A DNA stretch of 6,673 bases. It comes from Crocinitomicaceae bacterium. Its GTDB lineage: Bacteria; Bacteroidota; Bacteroidia; Flavobacteriales_D; Crocinitomicaceae. Position 1 is the stretch's first letter. Each line of letters opens with the position of its first letter. Made by a program: the position numbers and the translations under genes. Below the pieces are notes generated by a model that searched no databases, had not been told where the DNA came from, and saw only the letters and a list, made by a program, of their open reading frames with translations. Positions 5,659 to 6,673 of the stretch are shown one piece after another. The stretch is from assembly GCA_027084145.1 (NCBI GenBank), contig JALWLM010000043.1:1214-7886 (forward strand), read 5' to 3'.

Positions 5659-6673
5659 TTATGAAATCATTTGAATAAAATCGTCTTCCGTAATGATAGG
5701 TATCCCTAAATCCTCCGCTTTTTTCAATTTAGAGGGTCCCATTTTGTCTCCTGCCAAAAGATAATCTGTTTTTTTAGAAATAGAACTTACATTCCTACCT
5801 CCATTTCTTTCAATCATTTTTTTCAATTCATCTCTCGAAAAAGCATCAAAAACCCCCGATACGACAAAAGATTTACCCCCCAGCTTATTACTTATATTCT
5901 CATCTTGTATGGATTCAAAATTCAAACCATGTTCTTTTAATCGTTCAATAAGCTTTTGATTTTCCTCATTAGAGAAATACTCAATAATGGCATTGGCTAT
6001 TTTTTCTCCGATTTCATCCACTTCAATTAGCTCTTCAAAAGTTGCTTTACTCAAATTGTCAATACTTTTAAATGCTTTCGCTAACTTTTTAGCCACTGTT
6101 TCTCCTACATACCTGATACCTAAACCGAAAAGTACTTTTTCAAAAGGTGTGTTTTTGGATTCCTTTATACTTTTTAAAAGATTATTCGCCGACTTATCAG
6201 CCATTCGCTCCAATCCTACAATTTGATCAAAAGTCAGTTCATATAAATCTGCAATATTTTTTACTAATCCTTCTTGATACAATAAATCTATAGTCTCACT
6301 CCCTAATCCGTCAATATTCATTGCTTTACGATGAATAAAATGTTCAATTTTACCTTTGATTTGAGGTGGACATCCTGTATCATTAGGACAATAATGTTGC
6401 GCTTCTCCTTCAATTCTAACCAAAGGTGTCCGACATTCCGGACATTGGGTGATAAATTTTATCTTTTTTGCTTCTTTTGGTCGATTTTCGACATCCACAC
6501 CTACAATTTTAGGTATAATCTCTCCTCCTTTTTCTACATAAACCCGGTCCTTTTCGTGTAAATCCAATTTTTCAATTTGATCCGAATTGTGTAATGACGC
6601 TCTCTTTACCATTGTTCCTCCTAATTGCACCGGGGTTAAATTCGCAACAGGGGTAACGGCTCCTGTTCTACCT
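5659..6673 (-). CDS. ligA: NAD-dependent DNA ligase LigA, C-terminal half (5' end cut by window edge)
   Basis: LigA seals nicks between adjacent 3'-OH and 5'-phosphate ends using NAD+ as the AMP donor, in Okazaki-fragment joining and repair. Seen: 337 complete codons remain, read from base 6672 to the TAA at 5661-5659; base 6673 ends a codon begun outside. The fragment opens with GRTGAVTPVANLTP, the conserved end of the adenylation domain leading into the OB fold (to about residue 70). A Cys4 zinc finger follows with C77, C80, C95 and C101, spaced C-x2-C-x14-C-x5-C. The helix-hairpin-helix region runs about 115-235 (IDGLG, GLGIRYVGE, VDEIGEKIA). A C-terminal BRCT domain covers about 264-337 (FVVSGVF, IERNGG, KTDYLLAG, KAEDLGIPI). 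All expected domains of this half are present and intact. The missing part is the N-terminal Ia and nucleotidyltransferase domains with the catalytic lysine, normally about 310-330 residues. An internal GTG at 6630 is not the start, because conserved LigA sequence continues upstream. Confidence 0.97.
   Translation of the reverse strand, partial: GRTGAVTPVANLTPVQLGGTMVKRASLHNSDQIEKLDLHEKDRVYVEKGGEIIPKIVGVDVENRPKEAKKIKFITQCPECRTPLVRIEGEAQHYCPNDTGCPPQIKGKIEHFIHRKAMNIDGLGSETIDLLYQEGLVKNIADLYELTFDQIVGLERMADKSANNLLKSIKESKNTPFEKVLFGLGIRYVGETVAKKLAKAFKSIDNLSKATFEELIEVDEIGEKIANAIIEYFSNEENQKLIERLKEHGLNFESIQDENISNKLGGKSFVVSGVFDAFSRDELKKMIERNGGRNVSSISKKTDYLLAGDKMGPSKLKKAEDLGIPIITEDDFIQMIS

Noticed and set aside
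5987..6561. Two plus-strand frames (5987-6226 and 6331-6561)
   Set aside because: Both are antisense to the helix-hairpin-helix and zinc-finger parts of ligA.
6628..6630. GTG as a start codon for ligA
   Set aside because: The frame stays open to the window edge and encodes the conserved GRTGAVTPVANLTP stretch, so the gene begins outside the window.
1..6673. CRISPR array, insertion sequence, tRNA or rRNA, phage or defence genes
   Set aside because: No spaced direct repeats, terminal inverted repeats with a transposase, cloverleaf-forming stretches or defence-type domains were seen on either strand.

Overview
The window looks like chromosomal DNA from a low-GC member of the Bacteroidota, most likely class Flavobacteriia. 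The evidence is the AT-rich base composition, a very large TonB-dependent receptor with an N-terminal carboxypeptidase-regulatory-like domain, a TAnnTTTG-type promoter element, the near absence of Shine-Dalgarno sequences, and a bacterial geranylgeranylglyceryl phosphate synthase of the Bacteroidota kind. The genus cannot be fixed from what is visible.

Layout: (1) Positions 1-3765, minus strand: one uninterrupted TonB-dependent outer-membrane receptor of at least 1255 residues; only its extreme C-terminus lies beyond the left edge. (2) Positions 3766-3993: a 228-base AT-rich divergent promoter region. (3) Positions 3994-5347, plus strand: a two-gene overlapping unit, an Sfp-type 4'-phosphopantetheinyl transferase followed by a geranylgeranylglyceryl/heptaprenylglyceryl phosphate synthase family protein that has to use a non-ATG start. 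(4) Positions 5348-5384: a 37-base gap between convergent genes, with a long-range inverted repeat that includes both stop codons. (5) Positions 5385-5561, minus strand: a 58-residue protein with a predicted helical hairpin and a C-terminal CxxCGS tail. (6) Positions 5659-6673, minus strand: the C-terminal half of NAD-dependent DNA ligase LigA, whose N-terminal half is beyond the right edge.

The genes do not form a single pathway. The receptor imports or binds an unknown ligand at the outer membrane. The plus-strand pair joins carrier-protein activation to synthesis of an archaeal-type ether-lipid precursor, an arrangement whose biological purpose in Bacteroidota is unsettled. LigA is housekeeping replication and repair, and the small Cys-tailed protein may be transcribed with it. 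I found no CRISPR array, insertion sequence, tRNA, rRNA or phage gene. The window is mostly ordinary core genome; the points most worth a second look are the apparently leaderless phosphopantetheinyl transferase mRNA, the forced non-ATG start of the lipid synthase, and the small CxxCGS protein.
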